Shown here piece by piece: positions 20,003 to 30,949 of a DNA stretch of 64,000 nucleotides. The position numbers were made by a program, and so were the translations under genes. Source of the stretch: Priapulus caudatus (taxonomy: Eukaryota > Priapulida > Priapulimorpha > Priapulimorphida > Priapulidae). The notes beneath the pieces are model-generated. The model did not search any database. It was not told the origin of the DNA and saw only the letters and a program-made list of their open reading frames with translations. Location: NCBI RefSeq assembly GCF_000485595.1, contig NW_014577561.1:93227-157226 (forward strand). Reading direction: 5' to 3'. How positions within the stretch are numbered: the stretch's first letter is position 1; each line of letters starts with the position of its first letter.

Positions 20003-20045
20003 TTAACAAAGGACTGAACTGCTTTTGCTATTAGAGCCTCCTCTA

Positions 20046-20140
20046 CTTTGCTCCCTCCCCCCCTCCCCTCTCCTCCCCCACCACTTCCCCTATTACCCTC
20101 CCTTCCCCTCTTCCCACCATCCTCCCACCACCACCACTAC
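20046..20140. repeat. Pyrimidine-rich (CCCTCC)n-like low-complexity tract
   Basis: A run of C/T with CCCTCCCC and CCACCACCACC. A related C-rich tract follows the same repeat at 62775-62810. Confidence 0.8.
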
Positions 20141-20655
20141 GCTCGCGCTCAAAAATGCTAAACAAATGTTTACTAATTGAAACGACTACAGTGACTAACA
20201 AAGATGGTTGCTCAATTGGCATGATAAATAGGGTAATATATATAGGGTAGGGATAATGATATTGGTATGATAATTCCGAGAATGGCATGGAGAGTAAACT
20301 AAGATTGAATTTGAAAACTGAAATTGGGTATTGATTCGGAGAGGGCGAAACGAGGGGTATTCCCACAACATAGATATTTGTTGTATGAATAACAATTCAT
20401 ACACGAGGTCTATATACATGGAGTTCAGCAACTATATTTAAAATACAGTGTTGTTATGTGATGGGTGGCAGGCCGTTACCTTCATGTTCATTGCAATTGT
20501 AAGAGCGGAAGGCATGAAATAGTATTTTCTATCCCGTAGAGCTTACAACGACTACCGTCAGTGATGTGTTGATCACTTTCTGTAAAGACTTCTCCAAGCA
20601 CTCATTCACACCCCGATCCCTGCAGTGTACCAGCAAAGATACTGCAGCAAGCAGG
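20141..20655. other. Spacer, nothing recognised
   Basis: AT-rich; short frames only. Confidence 0.35.
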
Positions 20656-20659
20656 GTGC

Positions 20660-20890
20660 TATATCACCAGGTATGTTCTTGGTATATCATAATAATATCA
20701 CCAGGTATGTACTTGGTATATCACCAGGTATGTACTTGGTATATCACCAGGTATGTTCTTGGTATATCACCAGGTATGTACTTGGTATATCACCAGGTAT
20801 GTACTTGGTATATCACCAGATATGTACTTGGTATATTCCAGTATTACCAGGTAGGGCCTATGTACTTGGTATATCACCAGGTATTTACTT
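20660..20890. repeat. 23-bp minisatellite, about 9-10 copies
   Basis: The unit TATATCACCAGGTATGTACT plus TGG repeats head to tail with a few variants (GTTC for GTAC) and two interruptions (AATAATATC, a GGGCCT insertion). It abuts the truncated 5' end of the BEL element. Since 23 is not a multiple of 3, the open frames over it are repeat products. Confidence 0.92.
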
Positions 20891-20904
20891 GTGATTTATA
20901 TGAT

Positions 20905-21509
20905 GTCACCTATAGTGTGAAGAAGTGTCGACTTGCAATGGGAACCATCACCGCCTATTGCATATAGCTAACAACGTCAGCAACGCCTTGATCGATGGCC
21001 CGTCGAATCGAATAGGAATGCCAATCGTGCCAGTAAAAATCCAAGCCAAGGATAAGGTTGTCGTAACCCATGCATTCCTCGACAGTGGGTCTACCGCTTC
21101 GTTCTGCACCACGAGCTTACTCGATCGTCTAAACATGCGAGGGGAATCTACGAAATTCAACCTCACGACGATGAGCAATACCAGCGAAAGGGAATGTCAG
21201 TGCGTCTCGATGAGTGTCAGTAGCCTTGATGACCAACATTTCCTTGGACTGACAAACGTCCTTGCCGTTGAAACGCTCCCTGTGTCGGCGAATGATATTC
21301 CAGACCAGCGGGACGTAGACAGATGGCAGCACCTGCAAGGCGTACAGGTTACTAGTATCCGTGGCGCAGGCGTCGACTTGCTGATCGGAAATGACAACTG
21401 CAGCGCCTTGGAGCCACAGGAAGTAAGGAAGTGCTCACATGGTCCGTTCGCCGTACGTACGAAATTTGGTTGGACGGTTAACGGTCCCCTGAATAGCAAC
21501 AGTACGTGA
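20905..21509 (+). CDS. BEL/Pao polyprotein: gag zinc-knuckle end and A17-type aspartic protease (5'-truncated)
   Basis: The first readable residues are a zinc-knuckle end (C-x5-CNGNHHRLLH), normally the C-terminus of Gag. The protease reads THAFLDSGSTASFC, with the catalytic Asp in DSG, followed by a DUF1758/peptidase A17-like region to GPFAVRTKFGWTVNGPL. The rest of Gag and the 5' LTR are missing. The frame ends at TGA at about 21507 through a single-base shift, and the polyprotein resumes in another frame. Confidence 0.88.
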
Positions 21510-23895
21510 TCGTAACGTATGTGTTAATGCGCTGAAAGCCGATACCCAGCTGAATGAACAGTTCAAGGGCTACTGCAACCGCGAATTCAACGATATAAAC
21601 ATTGAGGCCGTCGAAATGTCAGCTAACGATAAATCTGCACTTTCACTGATGAAAGACTCTACAAAAATGGACGGTACTCATTATGAAGTCGGGTTGCCAT
21701 GGAAACCTGATGCACCGCAGCTGCCGAACAACCGGGTTCTCGCAGCAAATAGACTCAATCTTCTCGGTAGAAGATTGTCCAGCAACAGCGACTTACATAC
21801 GAAATACAAATGCTACATCGATAACTTAGTAGAGCGATCGTTCGCTGGCCCCGTAACTTCGACTCAGATGACTGGGAAGCCAGGGTTGACCTGGTATCTA
21901 CCGCATCACCCAGTGTTTCATCCGCAGAAACTTGACAAATTGAGAGTAGTCTTCGACTGCTCGTCGAAATACCGTGGTGTATCGCTTAACGAGGCTTTGT
22001 ACCAGGGCCCAGACTTCACAAACTCGCTAACTGGCGTACTTACCCGCTTCCGGGAAGGCCCCATCGCCTTCCAGGCTGATATTGAAAGCATGTTCCACCA
22101 GGTCCACGTGCCGATGGACGACCGCGATGCCATGCGATTCCTCTGGTGGCCTGGTGGCGACATATCTAAGCAGCCGATTGACTACCGCATGAATGTACAC
22201 ATATTCGGCGCTATCTCCTCACCCAGTGTCTGTAACTACGTATTGCGCCGAACCGCGACAGATAATGAGGGAAAATTCCGTCAAGAAGCCATCGACACCG
22301 TGAGAAAGAACTTCTACGTCGATGACTGCCTAAAGTCCGTGCTTACCGAAGTCGATGCCATTCTACTGATAGAGGATGTACACGAGCTCTTGTCGAAAGG
22401 CGGATTTCGTTTGACAAAGTTTGCGTCAAACTCACGTGATGTTCTTGCTTCAATCCCCGCCGATGAACGAGCAGTCAGCTTACGAGAGCTTGTCGCCAAG
22501 GACTTGCCCAGTGAACGTGCCCTTGGTTGCTGGTGGGACATGGAGCAAGACGTGTTCAGATACAAGACTAATGTAAAGCAGAAGCCGTTAACGCGCCGTG
22601 GCATACTGTCCGTCGTAAGCTCGATTTACGATCCCCTGGGGCTCGTCGCTCCATACCTGTTACCAGCGAAATTCGTCAGCCAGGACCTATGCAGACTCGG
22701 CCTGGGTTGGGACGACGATATTCCGGACGCGTATGCGGTTCGCTGGATCAAGTGGTTGAAGGATTTGCCACAGTTGGAGTCGATGTCCATACCGCGATGT
22801 GTACAGCCGGCAGATTTCGGCCGTGTTACGTCGAAACAGCTACATCATTTCGCCGACGCTTCAGAAAGGGGATACGGCGCCGTATCGTACCTACGGCTCG
22901 TCAACGAAGACAACGACATTCAAACCGCCCTAATGATGTCGAAGTCTAGACTTGCCCCTTTGAAGACTACAACAATCCCACGTCTAGAACTGTCTGCAGC
23001 AACAGTCGCCGTTCAACTAGACGTGACGCTACGAGATGAACTTGAACTAACGATTGATGGTTCTACCTTCTGGACGGACAGCACAACCGTTCTGAAGTAC
23101 ATAAACAATGAAGAAAGTCGTTTCAAAACGTTCGTGGCGAATAGACTGTCTCTGATCCACGAGAAGACACAGCCTGACCAGTGGCGGTATGTTCCCGGAG
23201 TTCTTAATCCTGGTGACGACGCTTCTCGGGGACTAGACATATCAACATTTCCGAACGATTCGAGGTGGTCAACCGGACCCGAATTTCTACGAAAGGACGA
23301 AAGCCACTGGCCGGCTCAGGAATCGTTGAATAATGTTGGCAATACGCACTCTAGCGAGAGTGACCCAGAAATTAAGAAATCTGCGTTCGCTCAATCCGTT
23401 ACGGAAACCGGTCCAGAGTACAATGCTATAGTTACTGCAGTCGAAAGATGTTCATCATGGCAGAAGGCCAAGATGGTCATCGCACGGGTGAAACGATTCA
23501 TCGCGTGCTTGAAATCAGCAGTTGAGAAGCGGAAGAACGATGGCAATCACACCGTTCCGTCAAAGTCTGAGTACATTTCAGTCTCCGAAATGCGAGAAGC
23601 CGAAGTTCTCATCCTGCAATCTGTGCAGCGTGCACATTTCCCAAGGGAAATGAATTCCTTGGAGAGGAAAACAGTAAAACGAGGTTACGTCCACAAATCT
23701 AGCGTCATCCGGAAGCTCGATCCAGTGATGGATAATGGTCTTCTGAAAGTCGGTGGAAGACTGAAGCACTCAAACTTACCTGACAGCGCGAAGAATCCGA
23801 TTATTCTTCCACATCGCGGACACCTCACCGATATCATAGTCCGCTCATCTACATCGTTATCATGCAGGCCATTCTGGACGCGACCATGTCCTTAG
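21510..23895 (+). CDS. BEL/Pao polyprotein: reverse transcriptase and RNase H
   Basis: After the frameshift the linker continues (NALKADTQLNEQFKGYC), then RT: LRVVFDCSSKYRGVSLNEAL, AFQADIESMFHQV (first catalytic Asp) and the YVDD box in NFYVDDCLKS. Then come GILSVVSSIYDPLGLVAPYL, typical of BEL/Pao, and RNase H with HHFADASERGYGA, RLELSAATVAVQL and FWTDSTTVLKYI. The RT and RNase H catalytic residues are present. The region ends with the beginning of the integrase zinc-binding domain, where a one-base shift (about 23840-23895) closes the frame. Confidence 0.93.
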
Positions 23896-23896
23896 T

Positions 23897-24946
23897 TTGA
23901 TACGCGCAAAGTTTTGGGTTGTGCATGGTAAATCCGCCGTCCGTAGAGTCTTACGGAAATGTGTCGATTGTAAACGTCGTAATGCTAGTGTCGGAAAGCA
24001 GAAAATGGCCGATTTGCCGGCAGACCGCGTGACGCCTGGCAAACCCCCATTCACGAGTGTCGGTGTCGATTTGTTCGGTCCGTTTATGGTGAAGTGTAGG
24101 CGTAGCGAGTTAAAGCGATATGGTTGCATATTCACGTGCTTGGCTAGCCGATGCATTCACATCGAGGTTACCCATACGATGGGTACTCCATCCTTCATCG
24201 ATGCGCTAAGGCGTTTCACTTCCCGTCGAGGTGACCCTGATCTGATTCGTTGCGATAATGGCAGCAATTTCGTCGGCGCCGAGCGTGAACTTCGTGAAGC
24301 AATACTGGCTTGGAACCAGAGTGACATCGAAGCGTTCCTGCTACAGCGAGAGACAGAGTGGAAGTTCAATCCACCCTCCGGCTCCCACTTTGGTGGAGTG
24401 TGGGAGAGGTGTATTCGTACAATTCGAAAGGTCCTGAACTCATTGTTAAAGCAACAAGTTCTCACTGATGAGAGCCTGTTAACCCTAATGTGTGAGGTAG
24501 AGAGCATAGTCAATAGCAGACCTCTCACCTCTCTGTCCGATGATGTTGGTGACCTCCAAGCCCTCACCCCAAACCACTTGCTATTGTTGCGCTCTGGGGG
24601 TACCCTACCACCAGGTCTATTTCATAAAACTGACATGTATGTAACACAGCGCTGGCGACAGGTCCAATATCTGGCCGATGTTTTTTGGCGTAGATGGATA
24701 ACAGAGTACTTGCCTTTGCTGCAAGAAAGGCAGAAATGGCTTGTGCCAACTCGAAACCTGGCTATCGGCGATATTGTACTTGTCGCCGACAACAACGTCC
24801 CTAGATGTTCATGGCCATTGGGCAGAGTTCTTGACGTATTCCCTGGAAATGACGGCCGCGTGAGGTCTGTCTCAGTCAAGACCAACTCTGTGAACCCGCT
24901 TACCAGACCAGTTGATAAGCTTGTTCTGTTAGAACTCGATGATTAG
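23897..24946 (+). CDS. BEL/Pao polyprotein: integrase and C-terminal DUF5641-like domain
   Basis: Reads IRAKFWVVHGKSAVRRVLRK with CVDCKRRN (the Cys pair of the zinc-binding domain), then the core: Asp in SVGVDLFGPF, Asp in LIRCDNGSNFVGAE and Glu in GGVWERCIRTIRKV. All three catalytic residues are present. The C-terminal domain has RWRQVQYLADVFWRRWITEY and the GDIVLVADNN segment of DUF5641-type domains. It ends with TAG before the 3' LTR. The two frameshifts upstream would block a full polyprotein unless they are sequence errors. Confidence 0.93.
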   Translation: MIRAKFWVVHGKSAVRRVLRKCVDCKRRNASVGKQKMADLPADRVTPGKPPFTSVGVDLFGPFMVKCRRSELKRYGCIFTCLASRCIHIEVTHTMGTPSFIDALRRFTSRRGDPDLIRCDNGSNFVGAERELREAILAWNQSDIEAFLLQRETEWKFNPPSGSHFGGVWERCIRTIRKVLNSLLKQQVLTDESLLTLMCEVESIVNSRPLTSLSDDVGDLQALTPNHLLLLRSGGTLPPGLFHKTDMYVTQRWRQVQYLADVFWRRWITEYLPLLQERQKWLVPTRNLAIGDIVLVADNNVPRCSWPLGRVLDVFPGNDGRVRSVSVKTNSVNPLTRPVDKLVLLELDD

Positions 24947-25221
24947 CTTAGTACAGTTGATGTGCCTAGTATAGTAGATCTAGGATATGTAAATATGTTC
25001 TTGCCAGTATGTATAGGTTAGTATACATAAAGTTGGTGGTGTAGGTGAACCTTAAAGCTCCAGACAACCATTTGGTATTAAAGGGTCATTACCATTTTAA
25101 TATTAAAGGGTTATTCCATTCGTAGATTAAAGGGTAAAACCACCTACGTTATGTTTGTTTCATGTCTATTATAACATGTTTAGTAGTTCTTAAGCTCTGG
25201 GAGATCTTAAGGAGGAGGGTA
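24947..25221 (+). other. BEL 3' untranslated region with polypurine tract
   Basis: It has three spaced TTAAAGGGT-type repeats (25077-25135). The purine run AAGGAGGAGGGT directly before the LTR start is the plus-strand priming site expected for an LTR retrotransposon. Confidence 0.7.
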
Positions 25222-25855
25222 TGTAGTGTCCGTTGGCACTATTTTGCGTTAATCGCGGATTTATACACTCTCGTGCGGGAATTTACCAGGAAAGAGGGTT
25301 GAAACCGGAAGTCACGGTTGGATGGTTTTATCCGGTGAATTGCAGCCGTAAATCCCTGCTCATACTGCAACATTTACCTGTTTATGTAACAGAAATAGAG
25401 GTCATACGTGTTTGTGAGTATTAAGACATTATAAGCAAGAATGCCACCTTTGTAAACCATTGATGTTGTCAGATGAAGACCGATTTTGTTCAGAGAAATT
25501 CTCTAGAAATTAATGTCACTGTATTTTGACTTAGCATGTAGTATTATGTAATCCGTACAATGTACATTAAGTCTCCATATGTTATGTTGATTCATTTATA
25601 GTGCTAACTGTCTCCCTTGACCGTTTAAAGGGTTTCTTTTGTTTTAGAAACCTGATCACCCCGATCTGCTGAATCTGATCGCTGTTGATCACTCCTGATC
25701 ACCCCGATCTGCTGAATCTGATCACTGTTGATCACTGCTGATCATCCCGACCGGATATATCTGAATCTGATCACACTGTACTGTAATGATGTTCTGCTGA
25801 TAGGCTACCGTTAGTCTAGTAAACATTAAAAGCACGATCAGCGTAAAACACTACC
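25222..25855 (+). repeat. BEL/Pao 3' LTR, about 634 bp, TGTAGTG...CACTAC
   Basis: It begins TGTAGTGTCC after the purine tract and ends AAACACTACC, so the termini form a short inverted repeat. Inside, 25653-25770 has a tandem repeat of about 47 bp (CACCCCGATCTGCTGAATCTGATC). No matching 5' LTR is present, so the element is a 5'-truncated copy. Confidence 0.75.
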
Positions 25856-26203
25856 TATGTCTCTGTCTGACTGTTTGACTGCAAAGAACTGGAGCAGGGT
25901 TTACACAGGTCACTGCGACCTTTATTTGACCTTGACCTTGATAATATTTTCCTTCCGCTCTATAACTCGGCCCCTAATTGACCTTGCGCGTGCAAACTTG
26001 GTATGCTTACACATCTTGGGGAGAAGGTGTGTCGCGTACCAAAACCAGGAGATATTTCATTCATACTAGATCATGGGGGATACATGTGGTTGGCAACAAC
26101 TGCCATTTCTAGTTTTATTATGCTGTGGTTATGTTGCACAATCTAATGTCAATTGTCAGTAATATGTTCTACACACATTAACAGCTATTTTAATGTTTTA
26201 TAG
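25856..26203. other. COG2 upstream intron, nothing else recognised
   Basis: Intronic DNA before the first recognised COG2 exon; ends with acceptor TTTTATAG. Confidence 0.5.
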
Positions 26204-26269
26204 GTTGGTTTAGATAAGGCTATAAGTAATTTGTCTACACCTCTAGAACAAGTACAAGAGGAAGTGAGG
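26204..26269 (+). CDS. COG2: COG2 exon a (first recognised): conserved oligomeric Golgi complex subunit 2
   Basis: COG2 is a lobe A subunit of the COG tethering complex, which acts on the cytosolic face of the Golgi in retrograde vesicle transport and so in keeping glycosylation enzymes in place. This exon reads GLDKAISNLSTPLEQVQEEV, matching the conserved N-terminal COG2 helix (human-like 'VGMDKALNQLSVPLGQLREEV'). The acceptor is TTATAG and the donor GTAGGT; phase 0 on both sides. The 14 exons from here give about 640 residues against about 740 in vertebrates, so about 85-90 N-terminal residues in earlier exons are not recognised. Introns between here and the last exon hold many MITEs. Confidence 0.93.
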
Positions 26270-26458
26270 GTAGGTAGCTTATATTATTTGATATAATTCT
26301 ATAATTGATTAATAAACATTATTAATAAATGATAGTGGTAATCTAACGATGTAGATATTGAATTAAATCATAGAATTTAAATTAATTACTGGTAGCACAG
26401 ACACAGGGGATGTACATAGGCCTACTGTTGCTGATCTATATTTACACGTGCATTTCAG

Positions 26459-26539
26459 GATGTACAAACATCAGTAAAGGAATGCATCAAAGTGGTGGAG
26501 CAGAAACTTAAACGCCGTGCTGAAATAAGGGAAAATAAG
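26459..26539 (+). CDS. COG2: COG2 exon b
   Basis: DVQTSVKECIKVVEQKLKRR continues the N-terminal helical region. Acceptor TTTCAG; donor AAG|GTCATT, in phase with the next exon. Confidence 0.88.
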
Positions 26540-26819
26540 GTCATTGTCAGTGTCCAGAAGTTTTTATCCCTCGATATGGTCATTCCATTACTCTGCGAAA
26601 GAGAACGACAGCGAGTAGAAGTGTATGAGTTCATGTTAATCAAATTTATTATTGAGCTGATTTTTCATGATAATTACTGGATAACTAGATGTCAAAGTTT
26701 TAAGGAAAATTTTGAGCAAGTTTTCCTAAGTTTGTTTTCTAAGTAACTATATCTAGTGTGATTACCTTCATGTTGTAGTCCAACTAACAATGAGGATATT
26801 TCATATAGCAGGATATTAT

Positions 26820-28502
26820 CAAGAGTAGATAATAGGAGAAGAGTATGACACCGTTTTAACAGCGTTTTGCATAGTTTTCAACTTGTAAATATTCTATCAA
26901 TATGTTAGAATTAACCTTTACCTTGTTTTCGTCTATGATTCTCCCTTAATCATATGACACCACCAATTTACCTGAAAATCGTATGTGTTCTTCAAAAAAG
27001 TTCTTTGAATACGACACGGTTTCACAGGCTTTCAGATTTGAAAAGTACAGGAGGACTACTAATGACTCCCCTAGGACACCATAGGGGGTCTTTTCACGCT
27101 CCATAATCACACCTTTAAGAGGCATGATGGAGAGCTCCACTAAAAAATCACACCCTTAAGAGGCATGATGGAGAGCTCCACTAAAAATCACACCCTTAAA
27201 AGGGGTGATGGAGAGCTCCTTGAAGGCTCCATCATGCCTCTTGGGGTGTGATGATGGAATCATGACCAATCCTCAGTCTAGAGTGAAATCCAAAACGAAA
27301 ATTGGGATGTCATGTCAATCCACTGATTATCATTCATCTTTACCTTCATTCATTCAATGGCTTCGTCATGATTACATTCTTTTCATCCAACAACCCAACA
27401 CTAGCACACAGATTAATAAAAGAGTTGATCGGATGTAAAAATAAACTTGTTTTATTTATTCTGATTTTCATCCTGTACCTGCATATTTCAGCACGAAATA
27501 TCATCACAATCCATCAACAAACTAGCCAAATTACTTGTACGTAGTAGCCACGTATGTAGCCCCTCCAACCCTACGACTGTTTCACGTCGGCAGAAAACCA
27601 CTTATCGCCACGTATAGTGGAAAACGAGCAGGTAACTTGTGGCTACCGTGTAGGTACCTGTATTTGGATGCTGTTGTCTAGTTGTATAAACCAGAAAGTA
27701 GTAACCTGTACCTCTTCCATACGTTCAGTTACTTACACACCACAAATTGTTGTGTGTTGCTAACCTTTTTGTACCCCCCTACATTGACAACTCTATGGAG
27801 CGCTATTTCAACATAATACACATACTTTTGGTGCGCGATTTCAACCACTTTTATGAGGCGCGATGATGCACGCACCATGGCACAATTTCGGGTGCGGGGT
27901 GGAGCGCGAGCGCAATCGCGCCCCTTAAAAATGAAAGCTTGGTTTCACACAGTTTTAACAAATGGACGCATCTCCGCGGCCAAACTTTGTTATGGGATTA
28001 GTGTTCTATTGTCTATGACGGAACGGTAGGGGCTGTGGTGGATATTAGGTAAGCACAGTAACAGCCCTTGTTTCGCTTCCTTATCATCAGGAAAACGATG
28101 GCAACACAGCTAAAATCAGCTGCTAGCTCGCCGTGAGCACACATGTATTTTTAGCACGCTGGAAACGCTACACGCTGAATACAATTCGATGCCTAATAAT
28201 CTCCAACAGCCACCAGCGTCCCGTCAGAGACAATAGAACACTAATCCGATAACAAAGTTTGGCCGTGGAGATGCGTCCATTTGTTAAAACTGTGTGAAAC
28301 CGTGTTGTATTCAAAAAACTTTTTGGACACATACGATTTTCAGGTAAATTGGTGGTGTCATATGATTAAGGGAGAATCATAAACGAAAACAAGGTAAATT
28401 TTGAATATATTTATTCACATATTGATAGAATATTTACAAGTTAAAAACTATGCAAAACGCTGCTAAAATGGTGTCATACTCTTCTCCTATTATCTACTCT
28501 TG
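26820..28502. mobile_element. hAT-like nonautonomous element, 1.68 kb, TIR CAAGAGTAGATAATAGGAG, TSD ATATTAT
   Basis: The ends CAAGAGTAGATAATAGGAGA and its inverse extend as inverted arms of about 230 bp, with shared blocks such as AATTTACCTGAAAATCGTA. ATATTAT flanks both sides. It lies in a COG2 intron. The interior has an about 45-bp tandem repeat (27105-27250) and another inverted pair (27945-28021 with 28228-28300) with AACAAATGGACGCATCTCC. No coding region. Confidence 0.85.
27105..27255. repeat. Tandem repeat, about 45 bp x 3
   Basis: Three copies of CACACCCTTAAGAGGCATGA followed by TGGAGAGCTCC(A); the last is followed by its own inverted form (GGCTCCATCATGCCTCTTGG). Confidence 0.8.
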
Positions 28503-28584
28503 ATATTATACTACACTGTACTATCAGATTTGGTTAATTGAAACTACAAAGTGAAAAGAAACTTTATGTGAAATTGCATTCTAT

Positions 28585-28616
28585 CAAGAGCAGATAACCT
28601 TCTTTATCTGCTCTTG
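28585..28616. mobile_element. Minimal 32-bp MITE: two TIRs and 6 bp between, TSD ATTCTAT
   Basis: CAAGAGCAGATAA, six bases, TTATCTGCTCTTG, flanked by ATTCTAT on both sides. The TIR differs by one base from the 1.68-kb element about 80 bp upstream. It looks like an element with all its interior lost or a very short foldback. Confidence 0.75.
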
Positions 28617-28686
28617 ATTCTATACATAACTACCTGATTAGAGTTTATTGTATGCTGATTCATCATCTTCTTCGACTTCACTCTAG

Positions 28687-28793
28687 GCTTGTCTTCAGAG
28701 ACTAATGAGTATTATTGAATCAGTGGAGAAGATAGAACGTTTACTAAATATTGCACCGGATAGTACAAGTTTTAATACAGAAAGTCAAGCTGA
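28687..28793 (+). CDS. COG2: COG2 exon c
   Basis: Reads ACLQRLMSIIESVEKIERLL, matching the 'RLIQVIRSVEKIEKIL' region of COG2. Acceptor CTCTAG, donor GTGAGT, phase 2 exit that matches exon d. Confidence 0.93.
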
Positions 28794-29125
28794 GTGAGTA
28801 TACATGTAGTACCTATCATCTATTGCTTTAGTGGGAAAACAAAAATAGGCAGTGCTTCTTTAGCTCTTTAGAATATATATAATTTTTATGTGAACTCTTT
28901 TGGTAAGTCTTGTTGGTGTACAAGGGGCTGCTAAGTAGTTGCTAATTGTCAATTTATTTGTTTAGAATTGTTTCAAAGAGGGTATGTAGGTAGACACTAT
29001 CTTTAGCATCATTTAACTACCCCGATGAAAACAGTACGAGGGTTGATGGCATGTGTTAACGTGTAGCTATAATTTAAGCTTGATTAAGCAATGCTGGTCC
29101 TCGCTTGTTTGAATTCACATTGCAG

Positions 29126-29231
29126 TATGCTTGACGGACCTCTGATAGAGCGGGTTGCCACAGAGTTTAACCAGTTACAATACCACGTGACGAGCAGTCA
29201 TGGCCACACCTTGCTCGACAAAGTCCGGCCC
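29126..29231 (+). CDS. COG2: COG2 exon d
   Basis: GPLIERVATEFNQLQYHVTS, then LLDKVRP; near identity with the vertebrate 'ERIATEFNQLQFHAVQS..LLDKVRP'. Acceptor TTGCAG, donor GTAAGT. Confidence 0.96.
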
Positions 29232-29956
29232 GTAAGTCTGCAAAGAACACGATTAGTTTATTTGGTGCAACTAAAATTGGTAGTCTAAGAAGGCTCACGT
29301 TTCATGTCAACAGACACATATTGGATCGCTAAATTCTAACCCTGACATTAATACTAGCAGCTATAGGTATGAACTGACACCTAGCAGCCTAGTGTGGTTT
29401 GTCATGCATAGGTTGTGTAATCCTCTTAAAAGTGGTATAATATGTTAATAAGTTTAAAATACGATGGCGGATGAACATCGGCTATAAACATCTCAAGCCA
29501 TCTGGATGGATGGAAGAGGTTAGTGTTCAGGCTATTCCTTGACGTATGGACGAAATCCATGGATGCATTGCAGCATAGACAAATCTCCTAGCCGGTCCAG
29601 GGGCCAGAGACAAAGTAAGGATTTTCATTGCTAGAGGCAAGAGAGTCCTGGTCTTACAGGCTTTACTGATTTCAGTTATCTCTCCTCTGAGTAGTGTCCT
29701 GAAAGAAAGGTCAAAAATTGAACAGGGTCTAGTGATGGAGACACAAAGATAGACTCCTAGATTGGATAGGGTCAGAATATAAAGACAGTGATATTGCAGA
29801 GATTAGAATCTTTACTGACATAAGTTTTAGGTTACAGTTTAGCCCAGTGGAGTGTTAGGCGTACTTTCTAAATGATCCAGGGAATAGATTTCTTGTTGAA
29901 CACTATTCTTTGAAAAAAGGCCTTATAAATGTTCTCGATCTTTTCTCTTTTGCTAG
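29232..29956. other. COG2 intron, nothing else recognised
   Basis: No element ends or exons identified. Confidence 0.5.
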
Positions 29957-30136
29957 CGTATCGTACAAGTGACGTCTGTGCTGCAGTACAGCCTGGAGCA
30001 GCAGTTTGTGGAGGGAATAGAGGAGGGAAACCTGGCCACACTGCGACAGTGTCTGCGCACCTATGCCACCATCGATAAAGTACGTGATGTCGAGAACCTG
30101 TTCCGCCAGAACTGCATTCGACCCTATATGGAAAAG
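29957..30136 (+). CDS. COG2: COG2 exon e
   Basis: Reads from RIVQVTSVLQYSLEQQF to CLRTYATIDKVRDVENLF, the highly conserved 'CLRTYATIDKTRDAE' segment. Acceptor GCTAG, donor GTACGT, phase 0. Confidence 0.96.
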
Positions 30137-30149
30137 GTACGTGTCTAGG

Positions 30150-30485
30150 TCACATCCCAGTTGGCCTACTTCCCATTTCGTCTACTCTCGGAATGGGTAA
30201 TAGTTCCATTTCGTCGTAGTCTTGATATTACAACAAATACCAGAAAAAATTAGTGTGGATGCCACTCCGTCTAGTCTATGAATGCTAATCAAAACCATAT
30301 ATTACATTTATAAATGATTATTTAGTGGACAAACCGATCGTAGACAAAATTGGAATGGGGCTGATTTTTAGTGTAGAAGAATTGGGAGTAGGCGAAATGG
30401 GTGTAGACCAACTGGGAGTTTTGCTATAGACGAAATTGGGAATTCCGCCGTAGGCGAAATGGGAGTAGGCCAACCGGGGCGTAAA
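30150..30485. repeat. MITE, about 330 bp, with GTTGGCCTACTTCCCATTTC ends
   Basis: The left arm CCAGTTGGCCTACTTCCC/ATTTCGTCTAC matches, inverted, the right arm GTAGGCGAAATGGGAGTAGG/CCAACCGGG. Further internal copies of the GTAGnCnAAATGGGnGTAG motif occur at 30360-30460. The target duplication was not fixed. Confidence 0.65.
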
Positions 30486-30720
30486 CCCGTGTCTATGCAT
30501 GTCTACGCATGTGCGTGCGTGCATGCTTGTGTGTGTGTATCTGCACGCCTGTATATGAGCCAATGTGTGTGTGCTTCTGTTTCGTCGTTTGTCACCAGTG
30601 GGTAATGATTATGATTTAAATTTTCAACTGATAGAAGCTGTTCACATGCAATAACTAATACTCTCCGGACATTTACTGATGTGTTGAGTTACTCTAGTAC
30701 AATTTTTGTCTGTGCGATAG

Positions 30721-30842
30721 GTTCTTTCTGAGAACAACGTCAAAGAGGTTGGACTCAAGCATGTTTATGACCAGGTGTTGGAAGTCATACCACTTCACTG
30801 CAAAAAACTATTGCAGGTGACAACTACCGTGGAAGCCGATCC
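30721..30842 (+). CDS. COG2: COG2 exon f
   Basis: VLSENNVKEVGLKHVYDQVL, then EVIPLHCKKLLQVT, equivalent to the 'LLEFVPHHCRLLREVT' region. Acceptor CGATAG, donor GTAAGT, phase 2. Confidence 0.93.
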
Positions 30843-30949
30843 GTAAGTTGTGTAAACTTTCCTTGCTTGCAGGGCCACACAGTAAGCGACTGAGAATACT
30901 CACTGATGTTTATACAATTATCAGTAGCCATTTTTTCTATATAATTTAT

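Larger units (their letters stand above)
18697..20045. repeat. Dispersed repeat (GCTTGTAGAATCGCA...), filled by two MITEs
   Basis: The sequence from GCTTGTAGAATCGCATGACC to GCTTTTGCTATTAGAGCC matches 62100-62790, and its first part matches 51368-51620. The shared parts include CGTCCGTCCGTC, AACTTAAGGTATAGG, GACATTTTCTGAGGACATG and GTTGACTGTTAA. Two insertions present here are absent at 62.6-62.75 kb. Class unknown; no coding region seen. Confidence 0.75.

Noticed and set aside
20043..20366. Gly/Glu-rich frame on -
   Set aside because: Derived from the pyrimidine-rich low-complexity tract.
20566..20967. Overlapping frames with repeated 'YITRYVLG' and 'GISPGMYLVYHQ'
   Set aside because: These are translations of the 23-bp minisatellite in several frames, not a repeat protein.
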